A stretch of DNA of 6,294 nucleotides, from the NCBI GenBank assembly GCA_002422665.1, contig DITA01000131.1:1-6294 (forward strand), given 5' to 3'. This stretch comes from Cloacibacterium caeni_C. GTDB lineage: Bacteria; Bacteroidota; Bacteroidia; Flavobacteriales; Weeksellaceae. The notes under the pieces were generated by a model. The model was not told where the DNA came from, searched no databases, and worked only from the letters and a program-made list of their open reading frames with translations. Positions 1 through 6,081 of this stretch are shown in pieces; the stretch's first letter is position 1, and each line of letters starts with the position of its first letter. Position numbers and translations under genes: made by a program.

Positions 1-803
1 AAGAAGCTACTGCAGCTTTCGGAAATGGAGGGATGTATATGGAAAAACTTATTGAAGAACCAAGACATATCGAGATCCAAATTGCTGGAGACCAATATGG
101 CAATGCATGTCACCTTTCAGAAAGAGATTGCTCTGTTCAGAGAAGAAACCAAAAACTAACTGAAGAAACTCCATCTCCGTTCATGACCGAAGAATTGAGA
201 GAAAAAATGGGAGAAGCCGCTGTAAAAGCTGCAGAATATATTGGTTATGAAGGTGTAGGAACTATAGAATTCTTAGTAGACAAACATAGAAATTTCTATT
301 TCATGGAAATGAATACCAGAATTCAAGTAGAGCACCCTATTACTGAACAAGTAGTAGATTTTGACCTGATTAGAGAGCAAATTTTATTAGCTGCTGGTCA
401 ACCAATTTCTGGTAAAAATTACTATCCAAAATTACACTCTATAGAATGTAGAATTAATGCAGAAGATCCTTTTAATGATTTCCGTCCGAGCCCTGGAAAA
501 ATTACTGAATTAAATATTCCTGGAGGTCACGGAGTAAGAGTAGATACTCATGTTTACAAAGGATATACCATTCCTTCTAACTACGACTCTATGATTGCTA
601 AAATTATTACTACAGCACAAACTAGAGAAGAAGCAATTGCAAAAATGAAACGTGCATTAGAAGAATTCTATATTGCAGGAATTAAAACGACTATTCCTTT
701 CCATAGACAATTGATGGAACATCCTGATTATCTTGCAGGAAATTACACCACTAAATTTATGGAAGATTTTGTAATGGATAAATCTTACGAAAACATTATT
801 TAA
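1..803 (+). CDS. accC: Biotin carboxylase subunit of acetyl-CoA carboxylase, 5' partial
   Basis: AccC carboxylates biotin on the carrier protein AccB, using ATP and bicarbonate. This is the first half-reaction of acetyl-CoA carboxylase in cytosolic fatty acid synthesis. The frame is open from base 3, and the ATG at 33 is internal: the codons before it (EATAAFGNGG) already match the family, so the true start lies outside the window. About 267 of the usual ~450 residues are visible. They cover the second half of the ATP-grasp domain and the biotin carboxylase C-terminal domain. Family signatures are EEPRHIEIQ (near 55-80), the ERDCSVQRRNQK loop, and EMNTRIQVEHP (306-338), which holds the metal- and bicarbonate-binding Glu, Asn, Arg, Gln and Glu. 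Later come ECRINAEDP, RPSPGKI and the YDSMIAK stretch. All visible motif residues are intact. accB is often directly upstream of accC, but this cannot be checked here. A terminator follows 18 bp after the stop. Propionyl- or other acyl-CoA carboxylase subunits share this fold, but the residue pattern and the ending fit AccC of the bacterial multi-subunit enzyme. Confidence 0.95.
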   Translation, partial: EATAAFGNGGMYMEKLIEEPRHIEIQIAGDQYGNACHLSERDCSVQRRNQKLTEETPSPFMTEELREKMGEAAVKAAEYIGYEGVGTIEFLVDKHRNFYFMEMNTRIQVEHPITEQVVDFDLIREQILLAAGQPISGKNYYPKLHSIECRINAEDPFNDFRPSPGKITELNIPGGHGVRVDTHVYKGYTIPSNYDSMIAKIITTAQTREEAIAKMKRALEEFYIAGIKTTIPFHRQLMEHPDYLAGNYTTKFMEDFVMDKSYENII

Positions 804-820
804 AATGTTTTAAATAAATG

Positions 821-852
821 AAAAAGTTGTCTTGAAAAAGGCAACTTTTTTT
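821..852 (+). terminator. Rho-independent terminator of accC
   Basis: The left arm at 821-831 (AAAAAGTTGTC) pairs with 840-850 (GGCAACTTTTT). This gives an 11-bp stem with one T-G wobble and an 8-nt loop, followed by more T residues. It begins 18 bp after the accC stop and precedes the rocD promoter candidate, so accC and rocD are probably separate transcription units. Confidence 0.85.
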
Positions 853-853
853 A

Positions 854-886
854 TTGAAAAATTCTAAAATTAAAAATGTAAATTTG
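854..886 (+). promoter_or_regulatory. Candidate Bacteroidota sigma-A promoter of rocD
   Basis: TAAATTTG at 879-886 matches the Bacteroidota -7 box TAnnTTTG. A TTG at 854-856 lies 22 bp upstream, within the 17-23 bp spacing known for the -33 box in flavobacteria. The start codon follows 21 bp after the -7 box, so the predicted leader is only about 15 nt and carries no Shine-Dalgarno sequence. The TTG directly abuts the accC terminator. Confidence 0.6.
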
Positions 887-907
887 TAAAAATTCAATAA
901 TACATTT

Positions 908-2146
908 ATGGCTACAAAAAACGCTCAATACTATATAGATTTAGAAGATAAACATGGTGCTCACAACTATCATCCGCTTCCTGTTGTATTAGATAAAGGA
1001 GAAGGTGTATATGTTTGGGATGTAGAAGGGAAACAATATTTTGATTTTCTATCGGCATATTCTGCAGTAAATCAAGGACATTCTCACCCAAAAATTGTAA
1101 AAGCACTTACAGAACAAGCTCAGAAACTTTCTCTTACCTCTAGAGCGTTCTACAATTCAAACTTAGGAGAATACGAGAAAAAAATCACTTCTCTTTTTGG
1201 GTTTGACAAAGTTCTCCCCATGAATTCTGGTGCAGAAGCAGTAGAAACAGCCATTAAACTTGCTAGAAAATGGAGTTACGAAGTTAAAGGAATTAAAGAT
1301 GGTTATGCTAAAATAATCGTTTGTGAAAATAACTTCCACGGAAGAACTACCACGATTGTTTCTTTTTCTAATGACAAAGATGCACACAATAATTACGGAC
1401 CATTTACACCAGGATTTTTAAGAATTCCTTATAACGATATTGAAGCACTAGCCAAGGTTTTAGAAGATGAAGCAGAACACATCGCTGCATTTTTAGTAGA
1501 GCCTATTCAAGGGGAAGCTGGTGTATATGTTCCAGATGAAGGATATTTAAAAAATGCTTCAGAATTATGTAAAAAGCACAATGTTCTTTTCGTGGCAGAC
1601 GAAGTTCAAACGGGTATTGCTAGAACAGGAAAATTAATCGCTTGTCATCATGAAAATGTTCAGCCAGATATTCTTATCTTAGGAAAAGCACTTTCTGGAG
1701 GAATGTATCCAGTTTCTGCTGTTTTGGCAAATGATAACATTATGCAAGTTATTCATCCTGGTCAGCATGGTTCTACTTTTGGAGGAAATCCATTAGCATG
1801 CGCAGTTGCAGTAGCTGCCCTTGATGTAGTAGAAGAAGAAAAACTATCAGAAAGAGCAGAAGAATTAGGGGAATTTTTCCGTGCTGAAATTCAGAAAATT
1901 ATTGCAAAGACAGATTTGATTTATCACGTAAGAGGAAAAGGCTTATTGAATGCTATTTTGGTGAATGACACTCCGGAATCACCTACTGCATGGAATCTTT
2001 GCATGCAATTTGCCGAAAATGGTTTATTAGCAAAGCCTACTCATGGCAACATTATAAGGCTTGCTCCACCATTGGTGATTACCAAAGACCAACTGTTAGA
2101 ATGTGTTGCCATTATAGAAAAAGTAATCTTGAATTATAAAAAATAA
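908..2146 (+). CDS. rocD: Ornithine aminotransferase (ornithine-oxo-acid transaminase)
   Basis: This PLP-dependent class III aminotransferase converts L-ornithine and 2-oxoglutarate to glutamate-5-semialdehyde and glutamate. It links arginine/ornithine breakdown to proline and glutamate in the cytosol. At 412 residues it has the normal family length. Visible motifs are an N-terminal HNYHPLPVVL segment typical of OAT, FLSAYSAVNQGHSHP, MNSGAEAVETAIKLAR (cofactor phosphate region), NNFHGRTT, and VEPIQGEAGV. VADEVQTGIARTG carries the cofactor-contacting Asp231, and LGKALSGG carries the Schiff-base Lys260. STFGGNPLACAVA and an IRLAPPL stretch near the C-terminus follow. The ATG at 908 is chosen because the protein begins at the usual OAT position and a -7 box lies 21 bp upstream. 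Acetylornithine aminotransferase (ArgD) and GABA aminotransferase are relatives; the HNYHPLPVVL and SAYSAVNQGH features favour OAT. The gene stands alone between two terminators, so it is probably monocistronic. Confidence 0.93.
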   Translation: MATKNAQYYIDLEDKHGAHNYHPLPVVLDKGEGVYVWDVEGKQYFDFLSAYSAVNQGHSHPKIVKALTEQAQKLSLTSRAFYNSNLGEYEKKITSLFGFDKVLPMNSGAEAVETAIKLARKWSYEVKGIKDGYAKIIVCENNFHGRTTTIVSFSNDKDAHNNYGPFTPGFLRIPYNDIEALAKVLEDEAEHIAAFLVEPIQGEAGVYVPDEGYLKNASELCKKHNVLFVADEVQTGIARTGKLIACHHENVQPDILILGKALSGGMYPVSAVLANDNIMQVIHPGQHGSTFGGNPLACAVAVAALDVVEEEKLSERAEELGEFFRAEIQKIIAKTDLIYHVRGKGLLNAILVNDTPESPTAWNLCMQFAENGLLAKPTHGNIIRLAPPLVITKDQLLECVAIIEKVILNYKK

Positions 2147-2147
2147 A

Positions 2148-2173
2148 AAAATCCCGAGTAAGTTCGGGATTTT
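2148..2173. terminator. Bidirectional terminator between rocD and the cupin gene
   Basis: AAAATCCCGA (2148-2157) pairs perfectly with TCGGGATTTT (2164-2173) around a 6-nt loop. The hairpin sits between the convergent stop codons of rocD (2 bp away) and the cupin gene (6 bp away). A T tract follows on the plus strand. The minus strand also reads out of the hairpin into a long T-rich run, so it should end transcription from both sides. Confidence 0.9.
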
Positions 2174-2178
2174 CTATT

Positions 2179-2523
2179 TTAATTTCTTTCGTAATCGTCT
2201 TCTATTCTTACGATATCATCTTCGCCAAAATAAGTTCCAGTTTGTACTTCTACAAAAACCAAAACTTTATCACTGCGATTCTCTATTCTATGTTTAGCTC
2301 CTTGAGGAATAAAAATACTCTGCCCATATTGTAAGAAATTTTCTTCGCCATCTAATACTACTACTGCCTCTCCTTCTACGATTGTCCAAAATTCTTGACG
2401 ATGATGATGGTACTGATAAGAAAGTCTTTGATTAGGCAAAACTTCTATTCTTTTTAATTTAAAATTAGGTTCATCTTGTAATACAAAATACTTTCCCCAA
2501 GGTCTTTCACCAATTTCTAGCAT
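2179..2523 (-). CDS. Small cupin protein, mannose-6-phosphate isomerase type II-like
   Basis: This 114-residue single-domain cupin resembles the C-terminal isomerase domain of bifunctional ManC/AlgA (mannose-1-phosphate guanylyltransferase/mannose-6-phosphate isomerase), but has no nucleotidyltransferase domain. The domain spans nearly the whole protein: RPWGKY at 7-12, a first metal-binding cluster H39-H40-H41 with E44, and the GEAVVVLDG strand. IPQGAKHRIEN follows with the second-motif His78, and then the ManC-like ending VEVQTGTYFGEDDIVRIEDDY (about 91-111). The likely metal ligands are all present. Proteins of this type are usually annotated as mannose-6-phosphate isomerase or phosphomannose isomerase-like cupins. 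If active, it would interconvert fructose-6-phosphate and mannose-6-phosphate for GDP-mannose or polysaccharide synthesis, but the true substrate cannot be told from sequence. It is monocistronic, convergent with rocD and divergent from gltX. The ATG at 2523 places RPWG at the usual N-terminal position. Confidence 0.88.
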   Translation of the reverse strand: MLEIGERPWGKYFVLQDEPNFKLKRIEVLPNQRLSYQYHHHRQEFWTIVEGEAVVVLDGEENFLQYGQSIFIPQGAKHRIENRSDKVLVFVEVQTGTYFGEDDIVRIEDDYERN

Positions 2524-2547
2524 GTTTTTAAAGTTTAAATTATATTA

Positions 2548-2555
2548 CAAAATTA
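2548..2555 (-). promoter_or_regulatory. Candidate -7 box for the cupin gene
   Basis: On the minus strand this reads TAATTTTG, matching TAnnTTTG. It lies 24 bp before the cupin ATG, giving a leader of under 20 nt. No TTG is present 17-23 bp upstream, so only the -7 half is supported. Confidence 0.4.
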
Positions 2556-2606
2556 AGAAATAAAAATTTTAGGTACTCCATAATAATCAGAAAACTATAA
2601 AAATCG

Positions 2607-2614
2607 TAAATTTG
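2607..2614 (+). promoter_or_regulatory. Candidate -7 box for gltX
   Basis: TAAATTTG matches the Bacteroidota -7 box and is identical to the box before rocD; the preceding G is shared too. It lies 19 bp before the gltX ATG. No clear -33 TTG is seen at the usual spacing. Confidence 0.5.
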
Positions 2615-2633
2615 CAACTTAAAATTTCATAAA

Positions 2634-4145
2634 ATGAGCAAAGTAAGAGTGCGTTTTGCACCAAGTCCGACTGGACCTTTACATTTAGGTGGTGTAAGAA
2701 CAGCGTTATACGATTTTCTTTTTGCCAAAAATAAAGGCGGAGATTTCGTGCTGAGAATAGAAGATACAGATACAGCAAGATATGTAGAAGGTGCAGAAGA
2801 ATACATTATGAAAGCTCTAGAATGGTGCGGTATTATTCCAGATGAATCCCCTATTCATGGAGGAAACTATGGCCCCTATAGACAATCAGAAAGAAGAGAT
2901 ATTTACGACAAATACACCGCAGAAATCTTGAAAACAGATTATGCGTACATTGCTTTTGACACTCCTGAAGAATTAGAAAAAGTAAGAGCAGAATACGAAG
3001 CAAAAGGCGAAGTTTTTTCATACAATAACTTTACTAGAAACAGTATGAGAAACAGTCTTACACTTTCTGAACAAGAAACTCAGGAACTTATCAATCAAAA
3101 CGTTCCTTACGTAGTAAGATTTAAAATGCCGATTGATAGAATTGTAAATTTAGAAGACATCATCAGAGGAAAATCTTCTGTAAACACCAATACTCTAGAC
3201 GATAAAGTTTTGGTTAAAAATGATGGAATGCCAACTTATCATTTCGCCAATATTATAGACGACCACGAAATGGAAATCACTCACGTAATCCGTGGTGAAG
3301 AATGGCTTCCTTCAATGCCTTTACACGTTTTATTATATGAAGCAATGGGTTGGACTGCTCCAGAATTTGCCCACCTTTCTCTAATTCTAAAACCAGAAGG
3401 AAAAGGAAAATTAAGCAAAAGAGACGGCGCAAAATTTGGATTCCCAGTTTTCCCGATGAATTTCTATGACGAAGCAACCGGCGAAACGTATAAAGGTTAC
3501 AAAGAAGAAGGTTATTTACCAGCAGCTTTTGTAAATTTCTTGGCACTTTTGGGATGGTCTCCTTCAGATGATAAAGAAATCCTAAGTCTAGAAGAAATGG
3601 CTGCAGAGTTTGACTTGCATAAAGTTCACAAAGCAGGTGCAAGATTTTCTAAAGAAAAAGCAGAATGGTTTAACCATCAATATCTTCAAAAACAGTCTAA
3701 TGAAGAACTTTTAAAAAGTTTTAAAAATTTAGAAGAAACCAAAAACATCAATCTTTCAGACGAAACATTATTAAAAATCATTGGTTTAATGAAAGAAAGA
3801 GCCACTTTCGTGAAAGATATTTATACTCAAGGAAAATTTTTCTTTGAAGCACCTGCTTCTTACGATGAAAAAGCAGTGAAAAAAGCTTGGAACGAGGAAA
3901 CAGCTTCCATCATGACAGAACTTTCAGGAAAATTAAACACTACAGAGTTTAAATCCGAAATTTTGAAGGAAGAAATTCATCATTTAGTAGAAGAAAAAGG
4001 TTTAGGTTTTGGGAAAGTCATGATGCCACTTAGACTCGCTCTAGTAGGGGAATTAAAAGGACCAGACGTGCCAGATTTATTAGAAATTTTAGGCAAAGAA
4101 GAAAGTTTAACAAGGCTAAAATTAGCCATAGAAAAAATAAAATAA
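2634..4145 (+). CDS. gltX: Glutamyl-tRNA synthetase (glutamate-tRNA ligase)
   Basis: GltX is a cytosolic class I aminoacyl-tRNA synthetase that attaches glutamate to tRNA-Glu using ATP. The N-terminal Rossmann catalytic domain starts at once with RFAPSPTGPLHLGG; HLGG at 17-20 is the HIGH-type motif. It continues through LRIEDTD, YRQSER, the THVIRGEEWLPSMP segment, and KLSKR at 259-263 (the KMSKS motif). The helical anticodon-binding region fills roughly the last 160 residues. At 503 residues it is longer than the ~470 of E. coli. Much of the difference is an extra segment of about 20 residues just after KLSKRDGAKFG (rich in Phe, Pro and Tyr) and before the conserved EEGYLPAAFVNFLALLGWSP. The cysteines that bind zinc in E. 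coli GluRS are absent, and the whole protein has a single Cys (in EWCGI). Discriminating versus non-discriminating charging cannot be judged from this window. The ATG at 2634 gives the standard N-terminus. Confidence 0.97.
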   Translation: MSKVRVRFAPSPTGPLHLGGVRTALYDFLFAKNKGGDFVLRIEDTDTARYVEGAEEYIMKALEWCGIIPDESPIHGGNYGPYRQSERRDIYDKYTAEILKTDYAYIAFDTPEELEKVRAEYEAKGEVFSYNNFTRNSMRNSLTLSEQETQELINQNVPYVVRFKMPIDRIVNLEDIIRGKSSVNTNTLDDKVLVKNDGMPTYHFANIIDDHEMEITHVIRGEEWLPSMPLHVLLYEAMGWTAPEFAHLSLILKPEGKGKLSKRDGAKFGFPVFPMNFYDEATGETYKGYKEEGYLPAAFVNFLALLGWSPSDDKEILSLEEMAAEFDLHKVHKAGARFSKEKAEWFNHQYLQKQSNEELLKSFKNLEETKNINLSDETLLKIIGLMKERATFVKDIYTQGKFFFEAPASYDEKAVKKAWNEETASIMTELSGKLNTTEFKSEILKEEIHHLVEEKGLGFGKVMMPLRLALVGELKGPDVPDLLEILGKEESLTRLKLAIEKIK

Positions 4146-4168
4146 TTCTTTCAAACAAGAAATTTTAC

Positions 4169-4176
4169 TACATTTG
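4169..4176 (+). promoter_or_regulatory. Candidate -7 box for accA
   Basis: TACATTTG fits TAnnTTTG and lies 21 bp before the accA ATG, the same geometry as the rocD and gltX boxes. The gap between gltX and accA is 52 bp, with no terminator visible in it. accA may therefore have its own promoter and also receive transcripts from gltX. No -33 TTG is seen at normal spacing. Confidence 0.4.
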
Positions 4177-4197
4177 GAGGATTAATTCTAAACAAAA

Positions 4198-5154
4198 ATG
4201 GAATATTTAGATTTTGAATTACCAATTAAAGAGTTAATGGAACAATACCAAACTTGTTCTTTAGTTGGTGAAGAAAGCGGTGTAGATATGAAATTGGCTT
4301 GCAGCCAAATTGAAGACAAAATCATCGAAAAAAAGAAAGAAATCTACGGAAATCTTACGCCTTGGCAAAGAGTTCAACTATCACGTCATCCAGACAGACC
4401 ATACACATTAGATTTTATTAATGGAATAGTAGACAAAGATAGTTTTGTAGAATTACACGGTGATAGAAATTTTGCTGATGACCCTGCAATGGTAGGTGGT
4501 CTTGCAAAAATAGACGGTCAAAGTGTAATGATTATCGGAACTCAAAAAGGAAGAACTACTAAGGAAAGACAGCGCAGAAGATTCGGGATGAGTAATCCTG
4601 AAGGTTACAGAAAAGCGCTTAGATTAATGAAATTGGCAGAAAAATTCAGAATTCCTGTTGTTACTTTCATTGATACTCCTGGAGCTTATCCTGGTTTAGA
4701 AGCCGAAGAAAGAGGTCAAGGTGAAGCCATTGCTAGAAACATCTATGAAATGTGCCAAATGAAAACTCCTATTATCACCATTATCATTGGAGAAGGTGCT
4801 TCTGGTGGTGCTTTAGGAATTGGTGTAGGAAATAAGGTATACATGCTAGAAAATACTTGGTATTCTGTGATTGCACCAGAAAGTTGCTCTTCTATTTTAT
4901 GGAGAAGCTGGGAGCACAAAGAAACTGCTGCCAATGCATTAAAACTTACTCCACAAGATATGCTAAAAGAAAAAATCATCGATGGTATTATAGAAGAACC
5001 TCTTGGTGGAGCTCATTATGATCCTCAAATAGCTTATAACAATGTGAAGAAAAATATTTTAACCAATATTAAATCTCTCAAAAATTTCACTGGTGATGAA
5101 TTAGTAAATCACAGACAAGAGAAATTTATTGCAATGGGTAGATTTGTAGGTTAA
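4198..5154 (+). CDS. accA: Acetyl-CoA carboxylase carboxyltransferase subunit alpha
   Basis: AccA forms, with AccD, the carboxyltransferase that moves the carboxyl group from biotin to acetyl-CoA, giving malonyl-CoA for fatty acid synthesis in the cytosol. Its 318 residues match the E. coli length (319). The N-terminal helical part carries a KIIEKKKEIYGNLTPWQRVQLSRHP segment, residues about 42-65. The crotonase-like fold follows with FVELHGDR, the GRTTKERQRRRFGMSNPEGYRKALRLM region, FIDTPGAYPG (IDTPG at 158-162), ERGQGEAIARN, and GEGASGG at 198-204, the glycine-rich stretch that helps form the oxyanion site. APESCSSILW and the ALKLTPQDMLKEKIIDGIIEEPLGGAH end region are intact. The ATG at 4198 gives the usual short N-terminus (MEYLDFELPI). 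GGAGG at 4176-4180 lies 17 bp from the ATG, too far to be a good ribosome binding site. The IS element begins about 13 bp after the stop without touching the coding sequence. Confidence 0.97.
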   Translation: MEYLDFELPIKELMEQYQTCSLVGEESGVDMKLACSQIEDKIIEKKKEIYGNLTPWQRVQLSRHPDRPYTLDFINGIVDKDSFVELHGDRNFADDPAMVGGLAKIDGQSVMIIGTQKGRTTKERQRRRFGMSNPEGYRKALRLMKLAEKFRIPVVTFIDTPGAYPGLEAEERGQGEAIARNIYEMCQMKTPIITIIIGEGASGGALGIGVGNKVYMLENTWYSVIAPESCSSILWRSWEHKETAANALKLTPQDMLKEKIIDGIIEEPLGGAHYDPQIAYNNVKKNILTNIKSLKNFTGDELVNHRQEKFIAMGRFVG

Positions 5155-5167
5155 TTTTTCTAAAAAT

Positions 5168-5203
5168 TGACTAGTCCTAAAAAACCGATACAGATTATAG
5201 GAC
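5168..5203. repeat. Terminal end of the IS with an internal inverted repeat
   Basis: TGACTAGTCCTA starts the presumed IS end. Within it GTCCTA (5174-5179) is repeated inverted as TAGGAC (5198-5203), 18 nt apart, so the terminus could fold into a short stem or act as a paired protein-binding site. The region between the orfB stop and this end contains no gene. Confidence 0.5.
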
Positions 5204-5215
5204 AAAAATAAATAA

Positions 5216-6067
5216 TTAAACCAAAGTAAAAACGTTTTTGCTTTGGTTTTTGTTTTTATAGGTTTTGATTTTTAATTTTTCTTGTTTGTGCATTTGGTTC
5301 GGAGTAAGATAATGATTAGAAAAATGAGGCCTTAATTCATTATAAATTTTAATGGATTCGTCTACTATTTTTCTTTTGATTTTTGTTTCAACATCAAATT
5401 TATCAATATCAAATTCTTGTTTTAAAATTCCATTTATTCTCTCTGCAACCGCATTTTCATAAGGGTCAGAGTTTTGAGTCATGCTACATTTAATATTGTT
5501 TTTTTCTAAGATTCTTTGATATTCATCACTACAGTATTGTAATCCTCTGTCTGAGTGATGAATTAAAGATTTTAGAACAGGTTCCTGATTTTTTATCGCT
5601 TTCTTTAATGCCAATAGACTTCCTTCTGTTGTTAAATTTTCGGCAACATGATGCCCCACAATTTTCTTGGAATACGCATCAGTTATTAAACTTAAATAAC
5701 TTGGGTTTTTTCTATTTCCAATGTAGGTAATATCTGCTACCCAAACTTGGTTGGGTTTTGTAACTTGATAATCTGACACTAAATTTTTATGCTTTCTAAA
5801 GCGATGATGGGAGTTCGTGGTAACGTGGTAACTCCTTTTGGGTATTATTAATAAATGGTTGGCCCGTAAAATATTAAAAAATTTATCCCTTCCAATTTTT
5901 AGCTCTTTTAAAGGTTCGCTTAATAAAAAATACAGTTTCCTTCCGCCAAGTTTTGGCATCTTGATGCGGATATTCTCCACTAATTCTATTACTTGTTCTG
6001 CTTTTTTTCTACTCGCTTTACTACGCTTTGTACTTCTATAATAGACTTGTCTATTGAGCCCAAACAA
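5216..6067 (-). CDS. IS3-family transposase OrfB, DDE catalytic part
   Basis: This is the catalytic half of the OrfAB transposase, which cuts and joins IS ends through a circular intermediate. From an assumed TTG at 6067 it has 283 residues. The N-terminal part holds CGLFGLNRQVYYR just upstream and at the start, then a helix-turn-helix-like region (about 25-80, with KMPKLGGRKLYFLL). The integrase core follows: D112 in VWVADITYI, D173 in HHSDRGLQY, and E209 in ENAVAERINGILK, i.e. DD(35)E spacing. The triad and surrounding motifs are intact and there is no internal stop, so it looks functional. The frame is open upstream to 6145 without an ATG, and conserved family residues occur before the TTG. 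It is therefore best read as the second half of an OrfAB fusion made by -1 frameshifting, and the TTG is only the nominal start. An ATT at 6118 is another possible independent start. Confidence 0.92.
   Translation of the reverse strand: MFGLNRQVYYRSTKRSKASRKKAEQVIELVENIRIKMPKLGGRKLYFLLSEPLKELKIGRDKFFNILRANHLLIIPKRSYHVTTNSHHRFRKHKNLVSDYQVTKPNQVWVADITYIGNRKNPSYLSLITDAYSKKIVGHHVAENLTTEGSLLALKKAIKNQEPVLKSLIHHSDRGLQYCSDEYQRILEKNNIKCSMTQNSDPYENAVAERINGILKQEFDIDKFDVETKIKRKIVDESIKIYNELRPHFSNHYLTPNQMHKQEKLKIKTYKNKNQSKNVFTLV
5218..5257. terminator. Strong hairpin terminator overlapping the 3' end of orfB
   Basis: Plus-strand AAACCAAAGTAAA (5218-5230) pairs with TTTGCTTTGGTTT (5237-5249), with one T-G wobble and an AACGTT loop. 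TTTT-TG-TTTTT follows at 5247-5257. In the plus direction it is a textbook rho-independent terminator facing transcripts that leave accA, which otherwise shows no terminator of its own. In the minus direction the same hairpin covers the last orfB codons and is followed by a T-rich run, so it can also end the transposase transcript. Confidence 0.8.
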
Positions 6068-6081
6068 TCCACAGGTGAATA

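Noticed and set aside
912..1387. Minus-strand ORFs of 64 and 74 residues inside rocD
   Set aside because: They are antisense to a well-supported gene and their translations show no domain or motif.
2587..2778. Minus-strand 63-residue ORF across the gltX start
   Set aside because: It overlaps the gltX start and promoter region and its hydrophobic, low-complexity translation looks like an antisense shadow.
3277..3642. Minus-strand 121-residue ORF inside gltX
   Set aside because: Leu/Arg-rich translation with no recognisable domain, fully antisense to gltX.
4743..4979. Minus-strand 78-residue ORF inside accA
   Set aside because: Antisense shadow of the conserved glycine-rich region of AccA.
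1..5154. A single acc operon containing accC and accA
   Set aside because: A terminator, an independent gene and a convergent/divergent gene lie between them, so they are near each other but not co-transcribed.
5838..6041. Plus-strand 67-residue ORF inside the IS
   Set aside because: It lies antisense to the conserved N-terminal part of OrfB and has no family features.
6040..6055. Perfect 16-nt palindrome AATAGACTTGTCTATT as a frameshift-stimulating hairpin
   Set aside because: It starts about 41 nt after the slip site, well beyond the usual 5-9 nt spacing, would have a very small loop, and encodes conserved OrfB residues (NRQVYY), so it is probably coincidence.
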